Below, in pieces: positions 1 to 8,421 of a stretch of DNA of 26,222 bases. The stretch covers positions 1 to 26,222 of the IMG/VR virus record IMGVR_UViG_3300012944_000054; one strand, 5' to 3'. The translations under genes and the position numbers were made by a program. Positions within the stretch are counted from its first letter, which is position 1, and the number at the start of each line of letters is the position of its first letter. The stretch comes from a virus. A model generated the notes under the pieces. It worked only from the letters and a program-made list of their open reading frames with translations, was not told the origin of the DNA and did no database searches.

Positions 1-3000
1 GCGATATCGACCGGCGCCACTTTGTCGGCATCCTTGCCGAGCGCCTTCTCGATCTGGCGCTCTGATGCGCGGATGGTATCGAGGAGGTCCGCCTGGTCCT
101 TCTCGTCGCCGAACAGGCCGACGTCCATGGCCTTTTGCGCGACTTTAGGTTTGAGCGCTGCGGCAGCCGCGCGCTTGGCCTGCGCGCCCTGGCCGATCTT
201 CTCGGCGCCAGATATAACAAGCTGCGGCTTGTTGTCGGCGCCTTTCTCGACGGTGGGTTTTACTTCGGCGGTTGCTTCTTCGCCGCCTGCTGCGCCAGTC
301 TCCGGAACGTGTGCGCCAAGCCCTTCTGCTTCTTCGCCGCCACCGGGTCGCGCTCCTGCTTCGACCGCGCGTGCAGTCTCTTCGCCATCTTCATGTGCTG
401 TTGCGCGGTGAATAACATGGTCTGCCTCGGGCCCGAATGTATCAATGATTTGGTCTGGTGTCTCGCGGTAGTGCTCATCCTCGTTGGCAAGCTGCACCGA
501 GGCACGCTCGACCGCGTCGTGCACGTCCATGCCCTCGTCCACCATCAGGCGCCCCGCCGCGGCGCGCACCTCCAGCGGGCTTTCCGGATATTCGATTTCG
601 ACGGAGCGCTCCGATTCGCCGTAATTGGCTTCATGGCGCTCCTGCTCGTGCGCCTCGCGCTCGGCCGCCAGGGTGGCTTCAGCCTTAGTTTTGGTGCCTT
701 CCTCGCCAGCCGCATGCTTCTTCTGGCCCCGAAGCTCGGTGTCAATTGCGTCCAGCAAGTCACGGATTGTCGAGGTATTTTCGCCTTCGCCGTGCAGGTA
801 TCCGGCTTCCTGCGCGGCCTCACGCATCTTGTCGAGATGCATGCCCTTTGGTGAAACCGTGGCTGCAAAGCCCTTCCGGCCCGGTACCACAATCCTGTGG
901 ACACCGGTGAGACCAATCGCCGCCAACTCGGGATGTGCCTTAATGCCGCCTTTCGAAGCGATAAATTGCAGCAACGAGAGCGGCTGCTCGGAACCTAAAC
1001 CCGTAGTAGTTGTTTTCGGTTTGGCCGTGCCCTTGGGTTCGACCTTCGGGACTTCGGAATTGGCGCCTTCACCCGGAGCCTCAGTCAGAGGAGTACGCGC
1101 GCCGGCCTCGACGGCTTCAGGTCGCATCGAGGTCGGCGGCGCGGTCTCCGGCTTCAACGGCTTTGTCGTGTCCGTCTTCAGCCAAGCCTTGAACTCTTCC
1201 GGTCCCATCGCGGTGACGTGACCGATTCGGCCCTCCGCGTGATCCCCATAATCGAGCGCATGCCCGTGCAGCGCATCGAGCGGCGTGCGGTAACCGGCCA
1301 GGATCTTGTGCTCGTCGAACTTGCCGGTCTTCGGGTCGTGCTGGTCGACGATGAAGATGTACGGACTCGTCGGATTGGGTCCGATCTTGATATCGAGGTT
1401 CTGACGGACCGGATTGCCATCTTTGTCAAGGATCTGGTTGCCGTCCGCGTCGTGCTTGAAATCGGCCGCCTTCGTGCCCTTGATCCGGCCGTACGCGCCG
1501 CCCTGCATCTGGACTTCCCAGGGCTTCCCATCTTCGCCGATGCCCTTGCGGGTCTGACCAACACCGGTCTCGATCGACACCGAGCGGTCGCCCGTCAGCC
1601 CGAACTGCGGGAGCTCGACATGTGCGTGCTGGTAGTTCTCGGCGCTGGCCTGGGCTGGTGTTGGCTCCGCGGCCTGTGCCTTGACCACCTCGTCGGCGGT
1701 CTTCGGGACGATCGGCGCCTCGCGCGTGCCCTGGTGAATATCTAACTGCTCGTTTTTTGGGGCATTTTGATTTTCACCACTGGCCGCGGCCACTGGCTCT
1801 TCGACTTTTGGCTCGGCCGCCTGTTCCGAATCTTTCCGATCTGTCCGATCTTTCCGCGATTGAGCAGCTTCGGGCTTGGCGCCTTGCGCGCGCGCCATGT
1901 AGGACGCGCGCTGCTCCTCGCTCATCGCGTTGATATGCGCGTCGGTCCAGCCGGCCTTGCGCAGGATCTCGTCCTCATCGCGCCGCTTGGCGGTCGCCTC
2001 GCGCGCCGCTGCTTCCTGCTCTGTCTCCGGCTTCGCCGTGTAGCCGGTCTTGGAGGTGTCGCGCAGGTGCTCGTTGACGGCGTTGAATAGGTCGGAATCC
2101 GACATGCCGGAGACGTCGGCGCCCGGCTCGTACATCCGGAACACCTTCTCCATCTTCGCGCGCATGCGGGCGTCCATGGTGAACTCAGGGCCCTTGCCGG
2201 CGCCAGCGCCAGGCGGCGGTTTGGCCTGCTGCTGCGATCCCGGGCCGCCACCGCCTGCATTGGGCCGTGGGCCACTTTGGGTGCCGCCAGGTCCGCCGGG
2301 CGGCGGCTGGGGTCCCTGCTGCTGATGCGCGCCCCCAGCGGCGCCAGCATTCGATTGCGGACCAGGCTGAGGTCCCGGTCCCGGCTGCGGTCCACCGCCA
2401 GGAGGCGGTTGAGACCATGAACCTGTGTCTCCAGGCCACGCGCCAGCGCCAGGATTCGGCCGTCCTCCCGGACCATATCCAGCACCGCCTTGCGGGCTAC
2501 CTCCGGCCGGAGGCGGCAATCCTGCCGTCGGCGTTGGTCCGCTCGACGTGTTGATGTTGACGTGGTCGGTCTGGGCATAGTGCAGGCCGCCCATGCCGGC
2601 GCCGAGGATCAGCTCGGCGATCAGCCGCTTGGCTTCGAGCGAATAGCCGCGTTCCGGATCGTAGCTCTTGGCGATTTCCTCCAGCGCCCAATGCTGTGCC
2701 TCGCCGAGGCCGGCGAATGCTGCCGCGCTGGTCCCGGCCTTGGCGATCAACCCTTTGGCGAGCTTACCCGCTCCGAGCGGCAACGAACCCAATGCGCCGG
2801 CGACCAAGGCGGAACGGCTTGCGGCCTTCTGTGCGGTCGCTTCGTCGGCGCCTTTGTCGATCGCCTCTTCGTAGACCTTGCCATAGGTATCGGCCGCCAT
2901 GCCGGTGAAGCCCGCGGCGATGCCGAGCGCGGGACCACCGACAAGGGTGGCCGCGGCATAAGGCGCAATTCCGCCCGCCATAGTGCCGACTTGGCCGGTC

Positions 3001-3593
3001 AGGGAGCTTTCCTCGGCCGGCGTCATGCCTGGCGCGGCTCCTTCCACGGCTTTGCCGGCCCGGTAAACCGGGTTCTGTTCGATTGGAGTGGGTGGCTGCA
3101 CCGGCTTTTGGCCGATGACGTTGCCCATGGGGTCGTACTCGAGGGAATTGAGGTAAGGTTGCGCCTGGCTCTGAAGGCGCGCGGCGCCCTTCATCACGCC
3201 GCCGGTGCCCTGCATGGCACCCTTCGCGAAGCCCTTGGCGGCCGTCGCGGGATCAATATTCTCGTGGACGCTCTGAAGCTTATCCGTAACCGACGTTCCG
3301 GGCGCGGCTGCGGCTACCGGAGTTGGTTGTACCTGAGAGGTGAAATCGAGCACATTGCCAGGCTCGGTATTGCTGGCCGGAATGGCTTGCGCCGAAAAGT
3401 CAAGCTCCGGTGCTTTCGGGGCCTTGACTTCTTTCGGCGGCTCGGCGCCGAGCTTGCGCGCCAGCCGGGTATTGAGCATTTTCGGATCGAGCGTGTCCGG
3501 CAATGGCTCGTCCGATAGGCGGCGGATCAGATCCTCGGTCGCGGCCTGGGGATCGAAATCGTTGCTGCCGATCATGGCATCGCTAAATGCCAC
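1..3593 (-). CDS. Giant multidomain (polyvalent-type) virion protein with inorganic-pyrophosphatase-like domain, C-terminus outside window
   Basis: An uninterrupted frame of 1197 codons runs off the left edge, so the C-terminus is missing. The chosen start is GTG, two bases after the upstream stop, with CAGGA about six bases before it; an ATG at codon 7 is the alternative. Visible parts: an N-terminal helical region with two LDF(S/T) motifs (residues 64-67, 82-86); an Ala/Gly-rich hydrophobic helical stretch (about 198-310); a long Pro/Gly/Gln-rich linker (about 351-468); a charged region; then a domain at about 670-805 whose core is IVDQHDPKTGKFDEHK followed by GYRTPLDAL. That core matches, from memory, the inorganic-pyrophosphatase (InPase) domain of phage and conjugative-element polyvalent proteins. 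A further module at about 868-960 starts SLLQFIASKGG and ends DLLDAIDTELRGQKKH. The edge reads GLFGDEKDQADLL, often a lead-in to helicase or methylase modules in such proteins (inference). It follows two probable internal virion proteins, so co-injection with DNA is likely. Confidence 0.85.
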   Translation of the reverse strand, partial: MAFSDAMIGSNDFDPQAATEDLIRRLSDEPLPDTLDPKMLNTRLARKLGAEPPKEVKAPKAPELDFSAQAIPASNTEPGNVLDFTSQVQPTPVAAAAPGTSVTDKLQSVHENIDPATAAKGFAKGAMQGTGGVMKGAARLQSQAQPYLNSLEYDPMGNVIGQKPVQPPTPIEQNPVYRAGKAVEGAAPGMTPAEESSLTGQVGTMAGGIAPYAAATLVGGPALGIAAGFTGMAADTYGKVYEEAIDKGADEATAQKAASRSALVAGALGSLPLGAGKLAKGLIAKAGTSAAAFAGLGEAQHWALEEIAKSYDPERGYSLEAKRLIAELILGAGMGGLHYAQTDHVNINTSSGPTPTAGLPPPAGGSPQGGAGYGPGGRPNPGAGAWPGDTGSWSQPPPGGGPQPGPGPQPGPQSNAGAAGGAHQQQGPQPPPGGPGGTQSGPRPNAGGGGPGSQQQAKPPPGAGAGKGPEFTMDARMRAKMEKVFRMYEPGADVSGMSDSDLFNAVNEHLRDTSKTGYTAKPETEQEAAAREATAKRRDEDEILRKAGWTDAHINAMSEEQRASYMARAQGAKPEAAQSRKDRTDRKDSEQAAEPKVEEPVAAASGENQNAPKNEQLDIHQGTREAPIVPKTADEVVKAQAAEPTPAQASAENYQHAHVELPQFGLTGDRSVSIETGVGQTRKGIGEDGKPWEVQMQGGAYGRIKGTKAADFKHDADGNQILDKDGNPVRQNLDIKIGPNPTSPYIFIVDQHDPKTGKFDEHKILAGYRTPLDALHGHALDYGDHAEGRIGHVTAMGPEEFKAWLKTDTTKPLKPETAPPTSMRPEAVEAGARTPLTEAPGEGANSEVPKVEPKGTAKPKTTTTGLGSEQPLSLLQFIASKGGIKAHPELAAIGLTGVHRIVVPGRKGFAATVSPKGMHLDKMREAAQEAGYLHGEGENTSTIRDLLDAIDTELRGQKKHAAGEEGTKTKAEATLAAEREAHEQERHEANYGESERSVEIEYPESPLEVRAAAGRLMVDEGMDVHDAVERASVQLANEDEHYRETPDQIIDTFGPEADHVIHRATAHEDGEETARAVEAGARPGGGEEAEGLGAHVPETGAAGGEEATAEVKPTVEKGADNKPQLVISGAEKIGQGAQAKRAAAAALKPKVAQKAMDVGLFGDEKDQADLLDTIRASERQIEKALGKDADKVAPVDI

Positions 3594-3595
3594 GG

Positions 3596-4813
3596 TCAGT
3601 CCTGTTCATCGGCGGTCGCGGGCTGCTGCGCGGTATCCGTCTGGGTTTGGGGGACCGGCGGCGGCAGGCCTGGCATTGTCCCCTGGTTAGGAACAGCTTG
3701 TCCACCGGGTTGTCCACCGGCTGCGAGCGGCTTCTGCAGGACCCGTCCGTCCTTTGGATTGGTGAACCACGAGCCCGGCGGCAAGTCGTTGAACGCCTTC
3801 TGGCTATTCATCTTTTCCTTGCCGATCGGGTTGTCCTGGGAGAAGCCCGGCTGCTTGCCCATTTTTTCGGCCTTCTTCGGATCAAGCCCGAGCGTGGTCA
3901 AGTGGCCGTTGAGCGTATCGGTATACGCCTTTTGGTGTGCCTCCAAGGCGGCTTTGGCCTGTGGCGAGTTGGATCCGAACTCAACCGCGGCCTTGTCGTA
4001 TTGCGATTTCAGGATCTTGAGGTTCTGGTCCTGGTTCGTGATGCCTTGCGCGCGCAAATAGAGTTGCTGATCGGAGTTGACGACGCTGTCCTTGCCGCCC
4101 TTGCCCTGGCGCGTCATGTCGGCCTGCGCGAGCCGGAGCTTGGTCAACGCCTGATTTGCCGCGCGCTCATCGCCCACCTTGGCCGCGCTGATCGCCTGCG
4201 TCAGATACTTCTGCTGCTGCTCGATGGTCTTGTCCTGCGCAGCGTTGCCCCCGCCCATGGCCGATCCGGCGGTGCCGGCGAACGCGGCTAGACCCGGCTT
4301 ATTCCAGTTATCGCCAACCGACTTCAAACCGGTCGCCAGCGAGCCGCGCAGTTCTTTGTCGCGGTTGGCATCGAGCCCGAGCGCGCGGCCGATGATCGAG
4401 AGATTGCCGCTTGGGACGGTGGGACCGCCTCCCTGTTCGCCCGGAGGAGCAAACGTGCCGCCGGCCCTTTGATAAGACGCGACCGCGTCCGCAGTGCCGG
4501 GGCCAGGGGCGCCCGGTGGAGGCATGAGAGGTGTCGGAGGAGGCGCTGCCGCGGTTTGCGGCCGTGGCATCGGCAACGGGATGGGAGGGGCTCCAGCGCC
4601 TGCGCCGCCGGCACCAGCCGAGGTTATGTCGGCAGCGGCAGACCCAGCGTTGGGCGGCATGGGTGGCAGGTTCGGCCGGCTATCCGGCAGGGTCGGCGGC
4701 GGGCTGGACATACCCGGCGGCGCAATCGGTTGCGGGATCGATTCGCCCGCCGTCGCGCCGCCGCCGGACATTGGACCGCCGAGGCTGTCCGTCAGCCAAT
4801 CGAGAAGACCCAT
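3596..4813 (-). CDS. Probable internal virion (ejection) protein, Pro/Gly-rich N-terminus and helical core
   Basis: This 405-residue protein starts MGLLDWLTDSLGG, a short amphipathic helix. A low-complexity Pro/Gly/Ala-rich stretch follows (about residues 20-120), then a helical, Gln/Lys-rich core (about 150-310) and a Pro/Gln-rich tail ending ATADEQD. No enzymatic motif is visible. The ATG lies three bases after the upstream TAG, with GGGAG about eleven bases before it. It sits between the S74-domain protein and the giant protein, and I read the three as an ejection cassette comparable in position to the pilot proteins of P22-like podoviruses. That role rests on position and composition, not on recognised homology. 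Confidence 0.75.
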   Translation of the reverse strand: MGLLDWLTDSLGGPMSGGGATAGESIPQPIAPPGMSSPPPTLPDSRPNLPPMPPNAGSAAADITSAGAGGAGAGAPPIPLPMPRPQTAAAPPPTPLMPPPGAPGPGTADAVASYQRAGGTFAPPGEQGGGPTVPSGNLSIIGRALGLDANRDKELRGSLATGLKSVGDNWNKPGLAAFAGTAGSAMGGGNAAQDKTIEQQQKYLTQAISAAKVGDERAANQALTKLRLAQADMTRQGKGGKDSVVNSDQQLYLRAQGITNQDQNLKILKSQYDKAAVEFGSNSPQAKAALEAHQKAYTDTLNGHLTTLGLDPKKAEKMGKQPGFSQDNPIGKEKMNSQKAFNDLPPGSWFTNPKDGRVLQKPLAAGGQPGGQAVPNQGTMPGLPPPVPQTQTDTAQQPATADEQD

Positions 4814-4816
4814 GGT

Positions 4817-5938
4817 CTAAATGCTCCCTGCCATCGCCCGCGAAAGCGCCGTGGCTTTCTCATAATCAACCACCATGGGGCCACCTTCCCACAGTTCGTG
4901 TACCGCATCCGGACGGCGCTTCTTGACGTCTTGCGCCATCAGGCCGATCTGCGGTCGCGGATCGCCGATGAAGTGGAACGACCAGACGTCAGTGCCGTCG
5001 CGCAATTTGCCGACCTTCTTCTTTTTCTCCTTCAGCCGCTCGTCCGAGAGGGCTGCGCCGGCAATGGTACCGGCGAGCGCCAGGCCGGAATTATCCGGCT
5101 TCTGTTCGGTCGAGGTGGTGCTCGCCGGCATTGCCTGCGCGCCCGCGCCGACGGTCTGGTTCATGAGCTGGGCAGTCTGGAACGGATATTGCTGCGCCAT
5201 CAGCCATTGATTGTACTGCGCGGTGAGCCCGGCCTGCTGCTGCGCGGTCTGTTGCGCGCCCATTGTGTTTTGAGCCCCAGCCACCCCGAGCTGCTGGTTC
5301 TGCAAGCCCTCGAGCGCGGTGGCGCCTCCCAGCGACCGGTTGAGCGCGGTCTCGGCCAAGTTGGCGTTCGTGGTCCCGGCCGTGAGCTTGTTCGAGACAT
5401 CCTGGGCGCCAGCGCCGATCGCGGTATTGAACGCCGAATTGTAGGCGTTGCCGATCAAGCCCTCGCGCGCAATCGCATCGTTGAAGTTGTTCTGGGATTG
5501 CTCGATGCCGGTGCGCGCATCGCCGAAAGCTCCGGAGCCGGTCGCCGTTGCGTTCGTCGCGGCCCGGTTATTCGCCAGCGTGACGTCCTGCTGGTGAAGC
5601 TGCGGGGCGAGCGCCTGCATGACGTACTGGTTCATGTAGGGCGACATGTTCGAGGCGATCGATTCCGCGCCGACACTTTGTGCCGGTGCGCCCGCATAGT
5701 TGTTGATCATGCTTTGCGCAGCCGGCGCCGTGCCGTTGTTGGCAATGTTGTTCGTCATGTCGAATGACGATTGCTGCTGCGGAGCGAAGCCTGCGACCTG
5801 CTGGCCGGTGTAGGGCGTAAAGCCCTTGTCCTGGATCCCTTGCACGAAGTTGAGGTTCGAGGTGGCGGCACCCGAGACCGCCGGATTGGCGGTCGAGTTG
5901 GTGGTCTTCTGGTCGGTCGTCGTCATGCCGAAGCACAT
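4817..5938 (-). CDS. Probable internal virion protein with C-terminal S74 intramolecular-chaperone domain
   Basis: The protein has 373 residues. A strong AAAGGAG lies nine bases upstream of the ATG at 5938 but only three bases before the in-frame GTG at 5944, so I chose the ATG, giving an N-terminus MCFGMTTTD. Residues 1-290 are Gln/Asn/Ala-rich and helical, including FGDARTGIEQSQNNF, a style typical of podovirus ejection proteins. The C-terminus (about 298-363) reads SDERLKEK, then IGLMAQDVKKRRPDAV and VVDYEKA. This matches the Peptidase_S74 chaperone domain of tail fibres and endosialidases, with Ser298 and Lys303 at the spacing of the autocleavage Ser-Lys pair. The domain normally trimerises and then releases itself from fibre proteins, so its presence on a non-fibrous protein is notable. 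A tail-fibre-like role remains possible. Confidence 0.8.
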   Translation of the reverse strand: MCFGMTTTDQKTTNSTANPAVSGAATSNLNFVQGIQDKGFTPYTGQQVAGFAPQQQSSFDMTNNIANNGTAPAAQSMINNYAGAPAQSVGAESIASNMSPYMNQYVMQALAPQLHQQDVTLANNRAATNATATGSGAFGDARTGIEQSQNNFNDAIAREGLIGNAYNSAFNTAIGAGAQDVSNKLTAGTTNANLAETALNRSLGGATALEGLQNQQLGVAGAQNTMGAQQTAQQQAGLTAQYNQWLMAQQYPFQTAQLMNQTVGAGAQAMPASTTSTEQKPDNSGLALAGTIAGAALSDERLKEKKKKVGKLRDGTDVWSFHFIGDPRPQIGLMAQDVKKRRPDAVHELWEGGPMVVDYEKATALSRAMAGSI

Positions 5939-5940
5939 TG

Positions 5941-6474
5941 TCACGCGCTCCTTTGGAGGTTTGGAACAGGATAGATGCGAGGCATCATCAGAAGAGAGCC
6001 GTCCTTGGCTTCGCGGGTTTTGCCCTGGTCGACAAATTCAAAGCCGGCGAGCCTGGAGATTTCGATCGCCTCGCCTTTCAGCGCTTTGTCAACCGGCCCA
6101 TGCCAGAATTGCGGCAGCACGAAGTGCCATCGGTCCGTCATAAAAGAGACACGCGGGTTGTACCACCACGATGCCTTCATGATCCCCATGGTGCCGACCA
6201 TATTGCCGTCGAGCACCGCCATCAGCGCGGCCTCGTACTTGGTCACACGGATGATCTCCAAGAGGCTCTGCTCGATATCCGGCTCGCAGCGCATCGCCGG
6301 CCTTGCCACCATCAGCAGGAAGCGGTGAATCGCGATCACGTCGTCGTCGGTCATCGCATAGCGAATCTCGACGTCTTGCGGATCAGGTTGTGCGACTGGT
6401 GCCGCCTCGTTGGAGGTCAGAGATAAGCGTGGCGAGGACTGCGGCGATGTTCGCCGCCGTCGGCGTTGTGACAT
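5941..6474 (-). CDS. GNAT-fold acetyltransferase-like protein of the phage structural cluster
   Basis: The protein has 177 residues. The ATG at 6474 has GAGGAA about five to seven bases upstream and overlaps the preceding gene by 92 bases. Residues 1-33 are basic and low-complexity (MSQRRRRRTS), as expected for a tail read in a second frame of another gene. From residue 34 the pattern fits a GNAT fold: VEIRYAMTDDDVIAIHRFL as strand 1 and helix 1, a strand at 91-99 (NMVGTMGIM), and a block at 111-148 with FMTDRWHFVLP, HGPVDKALKGEA and LAGFEFVD. The usual acetyl-CoA loop (Q/R-x-x-G-x-G/A) is only partly present, so activity is uncertain. Similar proteins recur among podovirus structural genes, where their substrate is unknown. 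Later starts would remove most of the overlap but cut strand 1. Confidence 0.7.
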   Translation of the reverse strand: MSQRRRRRTSPQSSPRLSLTSNEAAPVAQPDPQDVEIRYAMTDDDVIAIHRFLLMVARPAMRCEPDIEQSLLEIIRVTKYEAALMAVLDGNMVGTMGIMKASWWYNPRVSFMTDRWHFVLPQFWHGPVDKALKGEAIEISRLAGFEFVDQGKTREAKDGSLLMMPRIYPVPNLQRSA

Positions 6475-6610
6475 TGAGGTTCCTCGTTGCGGTGAAGGTC
6501 CCGGTGATGGTGTAGGCTGATCCGAGGTCCTCGATCGCGCCATCCTGGCTGGCGCGGAAGATCTCGTTGAAGACGTTCTGGATGTTGAGCGGAACATCCG
6601 GCATCGGCAT
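6383..6610 (-). CDS. Small hypothetical phage protein, 75 residues
   Basis: It begins MPMPDVPLNIQNVF at an ATG 14 bases after the tail-hub stop, with a weak GAGA-type ribosome site. A helix (NVFNEIFRASQDGAIEDL) is followed by alternating Thr/Val-rich strands and a final helix (ANIAAVLATLISDLQ). I do not recognise the family. The last 92 bases also encode the start of the GNAT-like gene in another frame. Its place right after the hub suggests a minor tail or head-completion component, which is a guess from position. Confidence 0.6.
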   Translation of the reverse strand: MPMPDVPLNIQNVFNEIFRASQDGAIEDLGSAYTITGTFTATRNLNVTTPTAANIAAVLATLISDLQRGGTSRTT

Positions 6611-6624
6611 TGCAAATAGTTTTC

Positions 6625-8421
6625 TCAACTGCGTTGCCCCAATTTTCTGATAAAGGCGACCGGCAGGCCAAGCCGAACATAACACCCGGCCGAAGAGGCT
6701 GACCAGATGACACCAATGTAGCGGCCAGAAACACGTGAATCGATCGTGTCGGCATTGGTCGCGGTGATGTTGTCAACTTCGGTTTCCAACGGATCTTCGT
6801 CCATGCGGTCGTAGGACGTCAGCGTTTGGGTGATGTCGCCGATCTGCTGGAAGAAATCCGCGACCATATATTCGATGATGTAGGAGAACCGACCGCCCTT
6901 GCTCAACGCGTAGGGCGCCAGAGTCATACTCAGTGGCAGCGCCACGCCATCGGCATCATTGGTGTTCTCGTGCTGGAAGAGCAGCCTGGTAATCCCGTCC
7001 CCCATGATCGGACGGGTATCGCCCTGTGTGAAGTGGGTACCACCGCAGCGGCCCCAATACAGCGGCGCCCAGCATTGCTGGTCGATCGAATAGATGACGC
7101 CAAGCGTCGGATTGGTCTGGCCCTGGACTGTGACGAAGAACCAGATTTCGTTGAAGCGCGGCACGAAGACCGCGCAGCACTGATATCCCATGTTGATATC
7201 GATCTGGTCGAACAGCCACTTGCGGATGTCCTCGACATTCATCATCGGCGTGACGGTGCCGTTGTAAGTCCAGAATGTATCCTGGCCCATCCAGTAGGCG
7301 ATGCCGCCGATCGTGATACAGGCGTTCGGGCCGATCAGGCCGCAATCCTTGGCGACCATCGACGAGGCGTAGATGAACGAAGCTCCCGTGTACTGGAAGC
7401 GATAGAGCGCCGCGTCCGTCCACACCGCGCTCACGAAATCAGCCAGGACGCGTCCGGCCACGAGTTTCGATCCCTCGGTCAAAGTGCGGATATTGGCAGT
7501 GTTGCCGACGGCCGGTGTCCATGTCGACGGATCACCCTGTGAGCACCAGAAAACCTGCATGCCGTCGCACAGCGCCAGGATGAAGCGCTCTGGTGTAACG
7601 AACATGGCTCGCACGTTGGTTGGCAAACCTGGATCAGACGAGAGCACGACGGCGCGAGGCCAGGGCTGATTCTGCGTCGGATCGAACTGATAGATCGTGC
7701 CGCCGTTGTAGGAGGCGAGAAGCAGCGTGCCAAAGTGATCAAGCGACCAGATCCGCGGCTCAATATAGATCGTCGATACCGAGCGTGGCGTACCCCATGT
7801 TCCAAGGCCCCAGCCGCCGACGCCCCAACCATAGCCATAGGTGCCAAGCTCGACGCCAACAGGAATCTCATACTTGAACGTCACCGCAGCGCCGCCGCCG
7901 GTGGCGCTCGAAACAGCCGGTGAGGTGAACGCATAGATGTAGTTGTTCGCATCGGTGACGCTGACAACCGGCGTGCCATCGATGTTGGGCGTGATGCCGC
8001 CAACCGCGGTTGCGCCAGCGATATAGATCAGGTCGCCGACGCTCAAGCCATGAACGTTGTGCAGCACGGAGATGTTGGGCGATCCGGCTGTCGTGGTGAG
8101 AGGATTGTTGCCGAGCGTGCCCGTCGCGCGATACGGCGTGATGTCGTTTTGAGCAAGTAGCGGATCGTAGACATAGAGTTTGATATAGGTCCCGACCGCC
8201 ACGTAGGCATTGAACGCCCTATCGCGCCAAGCGTGCAGCGTGCGTGGCGTGCCGAGGGTTGCGGTTACGAACGCCTTGATCCAGCCCCCGATTTTCTGCG
8301 GAAGCTTCTTGACAAACCGCATATTGATCGTGTCCGACCAGCGGCCTTCGATGACCCGCTGCGAGTCCGTCTTGATGACGCCAGGCGGCGCCGAGATCGG
8401 GACTTCGTCGAGATCGGCCAT
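6625..8421 (-). CDS. Tail hub / nozzle-like beta-propeller protein (P22 gp10-like in type)
   Basis: This 598-residue protein starts MADLDEVPIS, with its ATG overlapping the collar-fibre stop by one base (TGATG). It is rich in Trp, Tyr and Gly and in short strand-turn units such as YGYGWGVGGWGLGTWG (about residue 195) and RIWSLDHFGTLLLASYNGGTIYQFD, which fit a beta-propeller. Podovirus tail hubs that plug the portal channel have this style. Residues 101-186 form a self-contained Thr/Val/Gly-rich domain also found in the adaptor candidate at 9456-10370. The order adaptor, fibre, hub supports a tail-machine role. The exact family is inferred from pattern; another propeller-type virion protein is the main alternative. 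Confidence 0.75.
   Translation of the reverse strand: MADLDEVPISAPPGVIKTDSQRVIEGRWSDTINMRFVKKLPQKIGGWIKAFVTATLGTPRTLHAWRDRAFNAYVAVGTYIKLYVYDPLLAQNDITPYRATGTLGNNPLTTTAGSPNISVLHNVHGLSVGDLIYIAGATAVGGITPNIDGTPVVSVTDANNYIYAFTSPAVSSATGGGAAVTFKYEIPVGVELGTYGYGWGVGGWGLGTWGTPRSVSTIYIEPRIWSLDHFGTLLLASYNGGTIYQFDPTQNQPWPRAVVLSSDPGLPTNVRAMFVTPERFILALCDGMQVFWCSQGDPSTWTPAVGNTANIRTLTEGSKLVAGRVLADFVSAVWTDAALYRFQYTGASFIYASSMVAKDCGLIGPNACITIGGIAYWMGQDTFWTYNGTVTPMMNVEDIRKWLFDQIDINMGYQCCAVFVPRFNEIWFFVTVQGQTNPTLGVIYSIDQQCWAPLYWGRCGGTHFTQGDTRPIMGDGITRLLFQHENTNDADGVALPLSMTLAPYALSKGGRFSYIIEYMVADFFQQIGDITQTLTSYDRMDEDPLETEVDNITATNADTIDSRVSGRYIGVIWSASSAGCYVRLGLPVAFIRKLGQRS
7864..8121 (-). repeat. Inserted beta-domain, copy in tail hub
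   Basis: Residues 101-186 of the hub begin GTLGNNPLTTTAGS, continue GLSVGDLIYIAGATAVGG and PVVSVTDANNY, and end SSATGGGAAVTFK. The layout matches residues 108-195 of the protein at 9456-10370. It resembles the domain often labelled E1 FCCH-like in phage proteins (from memory). Confidence 0.8.

Noticed and set aside
1922-2578. A 218-codon minus-strand frame inside the giant gene, and similar shorter ones at 545-916 and 1178-1564.
   Set aside because: They are out of frame with the continuous 1197-codon gene, which alone carries domain-like sequence; the others are Arg/Ser-rich.
5939-5944. GTG as the start of the S74-domain protein.
   Set aside because: The ribosome site is only three bases from the GTG but nine from the ATG at 5938, and the MCFG N-terminus is typical of this protein type.
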